From the NCBI RefSeq assembly GCF_014219065.1, contig NZ_JACLGO010000008.1, forward strand, positions 1 to 64,000: DNA of 64,000 bases, in the 5' to 3' direction. Positions 1-8,489 of the stretch are shown piece after piece (the stretch's first letter is position 1; the number at the start of each line of letters is the position of its first letter). Below the pieces are notes generated by a model. It ran no database searches and had not been told where the DNA came from. It saw only the letters and a list, made by a program, of their open reading frames with translations. This stretch comes from Halopseudomonas xiamenensis (lineage in GTDB: Bacteria; Pseudomonadota; Gammaproteobacteria; Pseudomonadales; Pseudomonadaceae). A program made the position numbers and the translations under genes.

Positions 1-77
1 CCTGAACCGCCGTATACGGAACCGTACGTACGGTGGTGTGAGAGGACGGCGGCTGTGAAGCCGCCTCCTACTCGATT
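1..77 (+). mobile_element. 3' end of a group II intron (domains V and VI)
   Basis: Bases 6-37 fold as a domain V hairpin: ACCGCCGTA (6-14) pairs with TACGGTGGT (29-37), an upper stem TACG/CGTA is capped by GAAC, and a two-base CG bulge sits at 27-28. Domain VI follows, with GGCGGC (48-53) pairing with GCCGCC (60-65), and an unpaired A at about 70 that would be the branch point 6-7 bases from the 3' splice site. The intron body and any reverse transcriptase lie left of the window. The exact 3' boundary (76-77) is inferred from the branch-point spacing. Confidence 0.75.
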
Positions 78-126
78 TCGGGCGGAGCCGTCTGGACCGC
101 CGCTCTTGACCCGGATCAACGACATA

Positions 127-168
127 AGCCGTTTGGACGATGTTTGCCAGGCGGCGCTGGAACAACAT
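127..168 (+). promoter_or_regulatory. Weak operator/promoter site A upstream of the YCF48-MMPL-LuxR1 unit
   Basis: AGCCGTTTGGAC (127-138) keeps only the right half of the GTCC-N4-GGAC palindrome, but it is followed directly by GATG (139-142). After exactly 24 bases comes CAACAT (163-168), matching the weak xAnnnT form of the -10. This is the most degenerate of the set and is supported mainly by the shared spacing. It lies between the intron tail and the first gene. Confidence 0.35.
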
Positions 169-274
169 CAGGTCACTCTCTGTGCTGCCTTCTATGTCCC
201 GGGCATGAACAGTTGCAGATTCATAAAAACAACAGGTGGCCTGCTACAGGGCACCCACAGGGTGGAATTGCGCC

Positions 275-1243
275 ATGAGCAAATTGATCAGCTACTCCTT
301 CTGTCTTGTCGTTGCGGCGTTGGTGGCCTATGCCTTCTCGCCACGCCATGAGCTTGCTGACCGGCAGGTGCAGCTCAACCTGGCGCGCCTGCAGATCAAT
401 GATCTGGTCCAGTTCGACGACCGGGTCATTGCGGTCGGTGAGCGCGGCACCATTATCGTCAGCGATGACAAGGGTGATTCCTGGCGTCAGACCCATGGTG
501 ACGCGGAACTGCCGGTGACGCTGACCGGCGTGAACTGGCTGGGTGGCAGCGAACTGCTGGCGGTCGGTCACGATGCGGTGCTGATGCACAGCGCCGACGC
601 CGGTGAAACCTGGGAAGTGCTGATGCAGGACGACGAGCTGGGCGAGCCGCTGCTGGGCACCTGGAGCGCCGATGGGCAAAGGATTTTCGCCTACGGCAGC
701 TTCGGCAAGTTCCTCAGCTCTGCGGACCAGGGCCGCAGTTGGCAGGAGCGCGAGCTGGATATCCATGGTGAGCATCTCAATGACCTGGATGGTGACGGCG
801 AGCGGTTGCAGATCATGGTTGGCGAGATGGGCCTGGTGCTGCGCAGCGAGGACCATGGTGAAAGCTGGGAACGTATCGAGCCGTTCTATCGTGGCTCGCT
901 GTTCGGTGTGGCGTACATGGGCAATGCGGTCTGGGTTACCTATGGCATGCGCGGCCACGTGTTCGTCAGCAAGGATGATGGAATGAACTGGACACAGGTC
1001 GATATTGCCCATCGCCTGCCGTTGTATGGCCATGCCAGGGATGATTCAGGCCTGGTGATCGTGGGTACCGGTGGTGCCTACGTCAACCTTTCGAACGAGG
1101 GAGAGCTTACCGATTCCGGCTACCTCAATGGGCTGGGAACCTTGACCTCGGCAGTGGTCCTGCCTGACGGCGACCTGTTTGTCGCCGGCCAGAGCGGCCT
1201 GCTGCAACAGGATCGCGGTTATCTCGCAGTCATTGGTCAATAA
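275..1243 (+). CDS. YCF48-type beta-propeller protein (Asp-box/BNR repeats)
   Basis: The 322-residue product starts with a single hydrophobic segment (about residues 5-22), so it is probably exported or membrane-anchored. The rest is about six repeats carrying the Asp-box pattern D-x-G-x-(S/T)-W, for example DKGDSW, DAGETW, DQGRSW, DHGESW and DDGMNW, which is typical of photosystem-assembly factor YCF48-like and sialidase-like propellers. I chose the ATG at 275 because GGTGGA lies 8 bases upstream; the upstream ATG at 236 has no such site. The MMPL gene follows after 10 bases, and this pairing is common in catabolic clusters for hydrophobic substrates. The propeller is inferred to be a periplasmic partner of that transporter; its exact role is unknown. 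Confidence 0.8.
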   Translation: MSKLISYSFCLVVAALVAYAFSPRHELADRQVQLNLARLQINDLVQFDDRVIAVGERGTIIVSDDKGDSWRQTHGDAELPVTLTGVNWLGGSELLAVGHDAVLMHSADAGETWEVLMQDDELGEPLLGTWSADGQRIFAYGSFGKFLSSADQGRSWQERELDIHGEHLNDLDGDGERLQIMVGEMGLVLRSEDHGESWERIEPFYRGSLFGVAYMGNAVWVTYGMRGHVFVSKDDGMNWTQVDIAHRLPLYGHARDDSGLVIVGTGGAYVNLSNEGELTDSGYLNGLGTLTSAVVLPDGDLFVAGQSGLLQQDRGYLAVIGQ

Positions 1244-1253
1244 GGGGGATAAC

Positions 1254-3653
1254 ATGGCCACGCAAAATCGTCGTTGGGTGGATCGTTGGGTCGAGGCCAT
1301 GGCCGACGGCCTGCTGAACAACCGCAGGTTGTTCCTGTCGATCTTCATCCTGATCACCCTGGGGCTGGGCTACAGCGCCACGCAGATCAAGCTGGACCCG
1401 GGTTTCAACAAGCAGATACCCATCACCCACCCGTACATGGAGAACTACCTCCACTACAGTGATACCTTCAGTGGCGCCAATACCATTCTGGTGAGCGTCA
1501 ACTGGCGTGGTGAAGGGGACATCTATAACGCTGAATTCCTCGACGTGCTGCGTCAAGTCACCGACGAGGTGTTCTTCATCCCCGGTGTACGCCGTGCCAG
1601 TGTGCGTTCGCTGTTCACTCCGGACGTGCGCTACGTGGAGATATCCGAGGATGGCTTCGTCGGTGATGTGGTGATCCCGCCGCACTTTTCCGGTACACCC
1701 GAAGACCTCGATCAGGTGCGCAGCAATGCCGCCCGTTCCGGTGAGATCGGCCGCCTGGTGGCCAACGACCTCACCGCTGCCATCGTCAATGCCGAGCTGC
1801 AGGAGTTCAACCCGGAAACCGGCGAGCGGATTTCCTACACCGAGATCGCCGCCCAGCTGGAAGACATTCGCACGCGCTTCGAGAACGACAACATCCAGAT
1901 CAATATCGTCGGCTTCTCCAAGCTGACCGGAGATGTCATTGACGGGCTGTTCATGGTGATGGGCTTCTTCGTCATCGCCTTCGTCATCACCGCGCTGATG
2001 CTGTGGTTCTACTCGCGCTCGATGGTGCAGACCGTGGTGGCGTTGCTGGTGGCGCTGGTGCCGGTGATCTGGCTGCTTGGGGTGCTGCCACTGATCGGCA
2101 TGGGTATCGACCCGATGTCGATCCTGGTGCCGTTCCTGATCTTTTCCATCGGCGTGTCCCATGCGGTGCAGATGACCAATGCCTGGAAGCAGGACATCCT
2201 CGATGGGCATAACGCCTTCGAGGCGGCGCATGTGTCCTTCTGCAAGATCTTCATCCCCGGCGCACTGGCGCTGCTGATGAACGCGCTGGGGTTCGGGGTG
2301 ATCATGCTGATCGATATTCCGATCGTGCATGAACTGGGTATCACCGCCTGTATTGGTGGCCTGCTGATGATCGCCACCAACAAGATGATGCTGCCGATCA
2401 TTCTCTCCTACCTGCGGCTGGACAAGCGAGCCTACGAGCAGCGTGCGCGTACCGCCGATGGCAAGCACCGCCTGTGGTGGAGCCTGTCGATACTGGCCAC
2501 GCCCAAGGCGGCGCTGGGTGTGTTCGCCATCAGCCTGGTGCTGCTGGTGGCCGGTTCCTGGAAGAGCCGCGACCTGATCGTCGGCGATGTGGGTGTCGGC
2601 GCGCCGGAGCTGCGCGAGACCTCACGCTACAACCAGGACAATGCGCAGATTTCCCGCAGCTATTCGATCGGCCTGGACGTGCTGTCGGTGTACATGGAAA
2701 CCGATATCGAGGAGGCCTGCCTGGATGCCGACGTGATGCGTGCGGTCGAGGAACTGGACTTCCATGCGCGCAGTATCGAGGGTGTCAACTCGGTACACAG
2801 CGTGGCCGGGATGGGCAAGGTGTCGATTGCCGGTAATAACGAAGGCAACCCGCGCTGGGCGGCCATTCCGGGCTCGTCCCGTGGCCTGATGCCGGGCTCG
2901 CGCGCCTACTCCAGTTCCCATGGGCTGGTGGTCGATGGCTGCCAGACCATGCAGGTACTGTTGTTCCTGACTGACCATGAGGGGGACACCGTGGCCCGGG
3001 TGACCGACCAGGTCGAGCGCATCATCGCCAATATCGATGAGCCCAAGGTCGAGTTCAAGATGGCCGGTGGCAACATTGGCGTGATGGCCGCCTCCAACGA
3101 AGCGGTACAGAAGGCCGAGGTGCAGATGCACGGCTCGCTGCTGCTGGCGGTGGCGCTGTTCTGCTGGCTGACCTTCCGTTCCATACGGGCGGTGCTGTGC
3201 CTGCTGATCCCGCTGGCGATCGTCGCCACCCTGTGCAACGCGGTGATGGCGGTGTTCGGTATCGGCCTCAAGGTAGCGACCCTGCCGGTGATGGCGCTGG
3301 GCGTGGGTGTGGGTGTGGACTACGGCATCTACCTGTACGAGCGCATGCAACATGAGCTGGCCATGGGCAAGGATGTGCGCACCTCCTTCTACGAAGCCAT
3401 GTGCCAGCGCGGTACCGCAGCACTGTTCACCGCCTTCACCATGTCGGTGGGGGTCGGCACCTGGGTGTTCGCGCCGCTGAAGTTCCAGGCGGACATGGGT
3501 GTGCTGCTGGCGTTCATGTTCCTGGTCAACGTGTTCGGTGCGATCTTCCTGCTGCCGGGACTGGCGGCCTGGTTCAATCGCAGCAAGCCGCTGGTACGGG
3601 TGCAGTCGGCGGATGCGCCGGCTGCTGGCCTGGCACCTGCCGGCAGCCATTGA
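1254..3653 (+). CDS. MMPL/RND-superfamily transporter
   Basis: The 799-residue protein has the two-fold RND/MMPL layout. A first membrane helix lies near residues 26-46, followed by a periplasmic domain, then a membrane block near 225-400, a second periplasmic domain, and a second block from about 620. That block includes the helix motif GVGVGVDYGIYLYE, which carries the family's conserved Asp-Tyr. The ATG at 1254 follows GGGGGAT, and the longer reading frame from 1179 overlaps the preceding gene and was rejected. It sits in an apparent operon with the YCF48-type gene (10 bases) and the LuxR gene (7 bases). A role in moving a hydrophobic substrate such as a steroid across the envelope is inferred; the direction is not visible. 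Confidence 0.85.
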   Translation: MATQNRRWVDRWVEAMADGLLNNRRLFLSIFILITLGLGYSATQIKLDPGFNKQIPITHPYMENYLHYSDTFSGANTILVSVNWRGEGDIYNAEFLDVLRQVTDEVFFIPGVRRASVRSLFTPDVRYVEISEDGFVGDVVIPPHFSGTPEDLDQVRSNAARSGEIGRLVANDLTAAIVNAELQEFNPETGERISYTEIAAQLEDIRTRFENDNIQINIVGFSKLTGDVIDGLFMVMGFFVIAFVITALMLWFYSRSMVQTVVALLVALVPVIWLLGVLPLIGMGIDPMSILVPFLIFSIGVSHAVQMTNAWKQDILDGHNAFEAAHVSFCKIFIPGALALLMNALGFGVIMLIDIPIVHELGITACIGGLLMIATNKMMLPIILSYLRLDKRAYEQRARTADGKHRLWWSLSILATPKAALGVFAISLVLLVAGSWKSRDLIVGDVGVGAPELRETSRYNQDNAQISRSYSIGLDVLSVYMETDIEEACLDADVMRAVEELDFHARSIEGVNSVHSVAGMGKVSIAGNNEGNPRWAAIPGSSRGLMPGSRAYSSSHGLVVDGCQTMQVLLFLTDHEGDTVARVTDQVERIIANIDEPKVEFKMAGGNIGVMAASNEAVQKAEVQMHGSLLLAVALFCWLTFRSIRAVLCLLIPLAIVATLCNAVMAVFGIGLKVATLPVMALGVGVGVDYGIYLYERMQHELAMGKDVRTSFYEAMCQRGTAALFTAFTMSVGVGTWVFAPLKFQADMGVLLAFMFLVNVFGAIFLLPGLAAWFNRSKPLVRVQSADAPAAGLAPAGSH

Positions 3654-3660
3654 CAAGCCG

Positions 3661-4812
3661 ATGAACGCTGACCGGCGCCGTCTGCAAATGGAAGCCTCAT
3701 CCTTCGACCTGCTGTTGGGTGAGCTGTATGATGCGGCCATGGACGACCATAGCTGGAGCCGCTACCTGACGCGGCTCCAGCAGTTGTTCAAGGCCAACTA
3801 CGTGACCCTGATCCTGCGTGCGCCGCAGGACTCGGACAAGGGCCTGATGCTGGTCATCGGTGATATCGAAGGGCAGGGCACCATCTCCTACATCACCTAC
3901 CCGGGATCGGAAACGCCCTTCGTCAACTGCCCGGTCAACCAGGTATTCACCGTCACCGACCTGATGAGCCTGGACAGCTGGCGCGAGTCGGACTACTACC
4001 TGAGCTACTGCATCAAGCAGAACGTGTTCCATGTGATGGGGGTGGACCTGGTGCCACCCAGCGGCGGCGTGTTCCGCTTCCGGGTTACCCGGCCGCAGGG
4101 TCAGCCGGACTTCTCGGCGGCCGATCGGGCGCTGTGCGGCGCACTGATTCCGCATATGGGCCGGGCACTGCATATCCACAGCCTGCTCGGACACAAGCAT
4201 TCCCTGAGTACGCTGTACGCCCAGGCGATGGGACGCTTGTCGATCGCCACCATAATCCTCGATGGCAACGGTCAACTGCTGGAAACCAATCAGGTGGCCA
4301 GGGAAATGCTGGCCGCCGGGGATGGTCTGAAGATCATCGGCGGCCGCCTGGAGGCCAGCTATCCGGGGGACAACAAGCGCCTGTACAAGTCCATCCGGTC
4401 GGCCGCCGGCAGTGCCGCCGAAGGCCGGGTAGCGCTGGCCGAGGCGCTGTCGATCGCGCGTCCTTCCGGGCAGGTCAGCCTCGGTATCGTGGTCGAGCCG
4501 GTGCCACAACAGGACTGGGATGAAGGTGAGAGCCAGGCGGCGGTGGTGATCTACTGCCGTGATGCGGTCGGCCAGTCGCTGTTGAGCACCGCGATCACTC
4601 GCCAGGTGTTCGGCTTCACTCCATCGGAGTCGGCCCTGGCGATGGAGCTGGCCAATGGCCTGTCGCTGGAGGAGGCGGCCAGTTCGCTGGGTATCCGGCG
4701 CAATACCGCGCGGGCACACCTGCGGGCGATCTTCTCCAAGACCGGAGTGCGTCGCCAGACCGAGTTGGTGCGCCTGATTCTCAATAGTGTGGTAACCCTG
4801 GGGCAGCCATGA
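3661..4812 (+). CDS. LuxR-type transcriptional regulator, paralogue 1
   Basis: The 383-residue protein has an N-terminal sensor region (about 1-280) and a C-terminal LuxR/NarL-type helix-turn-helix (about 318-380) with the segment RRNTARAHLRAIFSKTGVRR. No receiver domain is present, so it probably senses a small ligand directly. It starts at the ATG 7 bases after the MMPL stop; the ATG at 3688 is an alternative. The N-terminal block GELYDAAMDDHSW...ANYVTLILR recurs in modified form in the two regulators immediately downstream. Comamonas testosteroni controls testosterone degradation with a LuxR-type protein, TeiR, so an inducer role for steroid genes is plausible but inferred. It is the most diverged of the three copies. 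Confidence 0.85.
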   Translation: MNADRRRLQMEASSFDLLLGELYDAAMDDHSWSRYLTRLQQLFKANYVTLILRAPQDSDKGLMLVIGDIEGQGTISYITYPGSETPFVNCPVNQVFTVTDLMSLDSWRESDYYLSYCIKQNVFHVMGVDLVPPSGGVFRFRVTRPQGQPDFSAADRALCGALIPHMGRALHIHSLLGHKHSLSTLYAQAMGRLSIATIILDGNGQLLETNQVAREMLAAGDGLKIIGGRLEASYPGDNKRLYKSIRSAAGSAAEGRVALAEALSIARPSGQVSLGIVVEPVPQQDWDEGESQAAVVIYCRDAVGQSLLSTAITRQVFGFTPSESALAMELANGLSLEEAASSLGIRRNTARAHLRAIFSKTGVRRQTELVRLILNSVVTLGQP

Positions 4813-4969
4813 TCAGGGTAAAGGATTGTTTCAAATCAGATTGGCGTATGGATGCACAAGGCGCTGGCGCAAGGGGCTGGTACTGAGCAATATAGAGAGC
4901 CAGCCTGGGCAGCGCCTGATAACGATAACAACCCAGCTTCACTGAAGCCAAAGGCATGAGGTTGCAATA

Positions 4970-6211
4970 ATGATGACAACAAGCACAACAACCGATTTTC
5001 CTTCGAGCCTGCAGCTGTCATTGGATGACTACGACCGCATCATTGGCCACATCCATGATGGTGGCCTGGAGACCGACCAACTGTCGGTCGCCCTGGAAGA
5101 GCTGCGCTGTCTGTTCCAAGCCAACTACGTGACCCTGATCCTGCGCATCCCCGGCGTCCAGGACGTCGGCCTGATGCTGGTCGCCGGTGACCTGGAGGGC
5201 AGTGGCAAGGTCACCTACTTCCGCTACCTGCACAGCGACACGCCCTTCTCCAACATGCCGGCGGACCGGGTGTTCACGGTGGACGATGTGATGACCTTCC
5301 AGGAGTGGGAAAGCAGCACCTACTACCGCGACTACAGCAGGGACAACGATGTCTACCATGTCATGGGTGCGGACATCTCCACCGCCGACGCCGGTGTGCT
5401 GCGCTTTCGCATTACCCGCGGCCAGCACCAGCCAGCCTTCACCGAACAGGACAAGACGCTGTGCTCGCGGCTGCTGCCGCATCTGCGGCGCAGCCTGCAC
5501 GTGCACAACCTGCTGGGACGCAGCGAGTCGCTGGGCAACCTGTACGCCGAGGCGGTCAATCGACTGTCGGTGGCGACCCTGGTGCTGGACGAGTCGGGTG
5601 GCGTGTTGCAGCTCAACGACGTGGCCCGGGAGCTGCTCGGCCAGGCCGACGGCCTCAAGCTGGTCGGCTCGCGGCTGGAGGCCAGCTACCCCAGTGATAA
5701 CCGCGAATTGCACAAGCTGATCCGTGATGCGGTGGAGTCCAAGGATGCGCCGCAGCCACGGGAGTCCCGTGAGGCGTTGTCGGTCACCCGGCCTTCGGGC
5801 GAGGTCAGCCTGGGCGTGGTGGTCGAGCCGATTCCCGGCGCTGAGTGGGCCGAGGGCCGGGGTCAGCCGGCGGTGATGATGTATATCCGCGATGCGGTGG
5901 GCAAGTCCCAGGTGGATAACCGGGTGGCCAAGGAACTGTTCAACTTCACCCCGGCGGAAACCCAGCTGGCACTGCAACTGGCCAACGGCCTGTCGCTGGA
6001 GGAGGCTGCGGAGAACCTGGGCATCATGCGCAATACCGCGCGAGCGCACCTGCGGGCGATCTTCTCCAAGACCGGGGTGCGGCGCCAGGCGGAACTGGTG
6101 CGGGTGATGCTCAACAGCGTGGTATCGCTGGGCCGCGGCAATATCATGCCGCTGGGCAGTCGTGCGGCGGTCATCCCCCGGCCTGAACTGCGTTCGCTGC
6201 ACTGCCGCTGA
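4970..6211 (+). CDS. LuxR-type transcriptional regulator, paralogue 2
   Basis: The 413-residue protein has the same architecture as the gene before it: a ligand-sensing N-terminal half and a C-terminal helix-turn-helix (IMRNTARAHLRAIFSKTGVR). It starts at ATG 4970 with GAGG 9 bases upstream; a second ATG follows directly. It is very similar to paralogue 3: from about residue 165 to the end of the helix-turn-helix the two proteins are nearly identical (shared stretch HLRRSLHVHNLLGRSESLGN, for example), whereas the first 150 residues differ more. This suggests a recent tandem duplication with diverging sensor domains. A 157-base gap separates it from paralogue 1; it may have its own promoter there, but I found no GTCC-N4-GGAC site. 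Confidence 0.85.
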   Translation: MMTTSTTTDFPSSLQLSLDDYDRIIGHIHDGGLETDQLSVALEELRCLFQANYVTLILRIPGVQDVGLMLVAGDLEGSGKVTYFRYLHSDTPFSNMPADRVFTVDDVMTFQEWESSTYYRDYSRDNDVYHVMGADISTADAGVLRFRITRGQHQPAFTEQDKTLCSRLLPHLRRSLHVHNLLGRSESLGNLYAEAVNRLSVATLVLDESGGVLQLNDVARELLGQADGLKLVGSRLEASYPSDNRELHKLIRDAVESKDAPQPRESREALSVTRPSGEVSLGVVVEPIPGAEWAEGRGQPAVMMYIRDAVGKSQVDNRVAKELFNFTPAETQLALQLANGLSLEEAAENLGIMRNTARAHLRAIFSKTGVRRQAELVRVMLNSVVSLGRGNIMPLGSRAAVIPRPELRSLHCR

Positions 6212-6247
6212 GAACCAACAGCCAGCCAAAGACACGAGGTGCAACAG

Positions 6248-7489
6248 ATGACAATAACAATGACCTCTGCGGTTACGGGGCTTCCCAGCAGTCAGCCACT
6301 GTCGCTGGATGACTACGATCGCATCATCGGCCAGATACAGGATGGCGCGCTGGAGACCGGGCAACTGGCGCTGGCGCTGGATGAACTGCGCGGCCTGTTC
6401 CAGGCCAACTACGTGACTCTGATCCTGCGCGTTCCCAGCGCCGAGAGCATGGGTATCACCCTGATCTCCGGGCAGTCGGAGTGGGCTGGCAAGCTGGCCT
6501 ATTTCCGTGATTATCGCTGGGATGCACCGCTGGGAAACATGCCGCCCGACCAGGTATACAGCATGGATCAGCTGATGAGCCGCGAGGAGTGGGAAGGCAG
6601 TACCTATTATCGCGACTACAGCCAACCCAACGACGTCTATCACATCATGGGCGCCAACATCGCCACCACCGATGCCGGCGTACTGGGCTTTCGCATCACC
6701 CGCAGCCCGCGCCAGCCGGCGTTCTGCGAGCAGGACCGGGCGTTGTGCATGCGGCTGCTGCCGCATCTGCGGCGCAGCCTGCACGTGCACAACCTGCTGG
6801 GGCGCAGCGAGTCGCTGGGCAACCTGTATGCCGAGGCGGTCAATCGTCTGTCGGTAGCGAGCCTGGTGCTCGACGAGTCAGGCAGTGTATTGCAACTCAA
6901 CGATGTGGCCCGGGAGCTGCTCGCGCAGGCCGACGGTCTCAAGCTGGTTGGCTCGCGGCTGGAGGCCAGCTACCCCAGTGATAACCGCGAATTGCACAAG
7001 CTGATCCGTGATGCGGTGGAGTCCAAGCAGATACCGCAGCCACGGGAAACCCGTGAAGCGCTGTCGGTCGCGCGGCCGTCGGGTGAGGTCAGCCTGGGCG
7101 TGGTAGTCGAGCCGATAGCGGCTGCCGAGTGGGCCGAAGGACATGGCCAGCCAGCGGTGATGCTGTATATCCGTGACGCGGTGGGCAAGTCCCAGGTGGA
7201 TAATCGGGTGGCCAGGGAGTTGTTCAACTTCACTCCGGCGGAAACCGCACTGGCACTGCAACTGGCCAATGGCCTGTCGCTGGAGGAGGCCGCCGAGGAG
7301 CTGGGTATCATGCGCAACACCGCCCGGGCGCATCTGCGGGCGATCTTCTCCAAGACCGGGGTGCGCCGCCAGGCCGAGCTGGTGCGAGTGATGCTCAACA
7401 GCGTCGGCTCGCTGGGGCGTGGTGCCAGCATCAGCACGCTGGGCAAGCCAGTCCATGTGATCAGGCGGCCTTTGTTGCGGACTGTCTGA
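6248..7489 (+). CDS. LuxR-type transcriptional regulator, paralogue 3
   Basis: The 413-residue third copy has the same fold and an identical recognition-helix region to paralogue 2. I chose the ATG at 6248 because GAGG then lies 8 bases upstream, exactly as in paralogue 2; an in-frame GTG at 6239 overlaps that ribosome site. It follows paralogue 2 after 36 bases and is probably co-transcribed with it. Sensor-domain differences from paralogue 2 cluster at residues 60-110 and in the segment around the aromatic-rich YYRDYS motif, which fits a change in ligand preference with an unchanged DNA target. Whether the three form homo- or heterodimers cannot be told from sequence. Confidence 0.85.
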   Translation: MTITMTSAVTGLPSSQPLSLDDYDRIIGQIQDGALETGQLALALDELRGLFQANYVTLILRVPSAESMGITLISGQSEWAGKLAYFRDYRWDAPLGNMPPDQVYSMDQLMSREEWEGSTYYRDYSQPNDVYHIMGANIATTDAGVLGFRITRSPRQPAFCEQDRALCMRLLPHLRRSLHVHNLLGRSESLGNLYAEAVNRLSVASLVLDESGSVLQLNDVARELLAQADGLKLVGSRLEASYPSDNRELHKLIRDAVESKQIPQPRETREALSVARPSGEVSLGVVVEPIAAAEWAEGHGQPAVMLYIRDAVGKSQVDNRVARELFNFTPAETALALQLANGLSLEEAAEELGIMRNTARAHLRAIFSKTGVRRQAELVRVMLNSVGSLGRGASISTLGKPVHVIRRPLLRTV

Positions 7490-7507
7490 GCTGCCCTGCA
7501 GCTTCTA

Positions 7508-7549
7508 GTCTGCGCAGACGATGAGTCTTGCGCAGCACCCTCCGATACT
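7508..7549 (+). promoter_or_regulatory. Operator/promoter site B upstream of the 7588 SDR gene
   Basis: GTCTGCGCAGAC (7508-7519) is a perfect 12-bp palindrome, followed by GATGAG. After exactly 24 bases comes GATACT (7544-7549), a good -10 element. The start codon of the SDR lies 38 bases further on. No standard TTGACA -35 is present, and GATGAG occupies that position, which suggests dependence on an activator bound at about -42.5. Confidence 0.7.
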
Positions 7550-7587
7550 GCTCCGACGAACAGCCTCAGGCAATCCAGGAGCAGAAC

Positions 7588-8430
7588 ATGAGCAAGGTGG
7601 TATTGGTTACCGGAGCCAGCCGTGGCATCGGGCGGGAAACCGCGCTGGCCTTCGCCCGGGCCGGATTCGATGTGGCTATCAGCGCACGGACGCTGGAGGA
7701 GGGCCAGCAGCACGAGCATGCCCTGACCGATGCCGACGGCAAGCCGCTACCGGGCAGTCTGGCCTCGGTCGCCGCCGAGATCAGGGCGCTGGGTCGCCAG
7801 GCCTGGTGCATACCCATGGACCTGCTGGATGCCGCCTCGGTACAGGCTGCGGCCGAACAGTTGCTGCGCGAGGCTGGCCGTATCGATGTACTGGTCAATA
7901 ACGCGGTGTATCAAGGCAGCGATCTGAACGCCACCTTCCTGCAACTGACCCCCGAGACGCTGGAGCGCATGTATCGCGGCTATGTACTGGCACCGGTGCT
8001 GCTGACCCAGCGCCTGTTGCCGGCGATGCTGGAGCGGGGCGAGGGGGTGGTCATCAACGTCACCTCCGGTGCCGGCGAGAGTAATCCACCGGTAGCGGCC
8101 GACAAGGGTGGCTGGGGTTATGCCTACGGGGCCGGCAAGGCGGCGGTATCGCGCCTGTCGGGTGTGCTCAAGGCGGAGTTGGGTGGTCGTGGCCTGCGCA
8201 GCTATACGGTCAATCCCGGGGTGGTCACCACCGATGCACTGAAAGCCACCATCGGCGAGGCCGGGGTGCGGGCACTGGGGGCCGGTTCGGCGCCGCCACC
8301 GGTACCGGCCGCAGTGATCTGCTGGCTGGCGCTGAGCGATGTGCAGGGCCTGCACCAGAAGCGCACGATACACGCGCAACCATTTGCTCTGGAGCACGAC
8401 ATCATTGCGGATTGGAGTGCGGTCGAGTAG
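7588..8430 (+). CDS. Short-chain dehydrogenase/reductase (SDR)
   Basis: The 280-residue classical SDR has the cofactor motif TGASRGIG near residues 8-15, NNAV in place of the usual NNAG, a serine in the NVTSGAG strand and the catalytic Tyr-x3-Lys pair in YGAGK. The ATG at 7588 has AGGAG 7 bases upstream. Its own operator/promoter (7508-7549) links it to the rest of the catabolic genes. It is longer than most steroid dehydrogenases because of an insert after the second strand (about residues 40-60). Oxidation or reduction of a hydroxyl or keto group on a steroid intermediate is likely, but the position acted on cannot be inferred. Confidence 0.75.
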   Translation: MSKVVLVTGASRGIGRETALAFARAGFDVAISARTLEEGQQHEHALTDADGKPLPGSLASVAAEIRALGRQAWCIPMDLLDAASVQAAAEQLLREAGRIDVLVNNAVYQGSDLNATFLQLTPETLERMYRGYVLAPVLLTQRLLPAMLERGEGVVINVTSGAGESNPPVAADKGGWGYAYGAGKAAVSRLSGVLKAELGGRGLRSYTVNPGVVTTDALKATIGEAGVRALGAGSAPPPVPAAVICWLALSDVQGLHQKRTIHAQPFALEHDIIADWSAVE

Positions 8431-8452
8431 GTGAAGCTACCTAAATAAACAA

Positions 8453-8485
8453 GGTAATCCCCCGGCTTAGCCCGGGGGACTTCTT
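8453..8485. terminator. Intrinsic terminator between convergent genes
   Basis: TCCCCCGGC and GCCCGGGGGA pair around a TTA loop with one bulged C. A T-rich tract follows on the minus strand and CTTCTT on the plus strand. It separates the rightward SDR from the leftward TetR gene and could serve both. Confidence 0.7.
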
Positions 8486-8489
8486 GCTG

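Noticed and set aside
55-351. Open frame of 98 codons at the left edge
   Set aside because: It begins inside the group II intron domain VI, has no ribosome site and overlaps the better-supported YCF48-type gene.
2622-6790. Long open frames on the minus strand (for example 2622-3740, 3697-4719 and 5018-6790, the last of 590 codons)
   Set aside because: They lie opposite well-supported genes, are rich in His, Gln and Arg as expected from antisense of GC-rich codons, and show no family motif.
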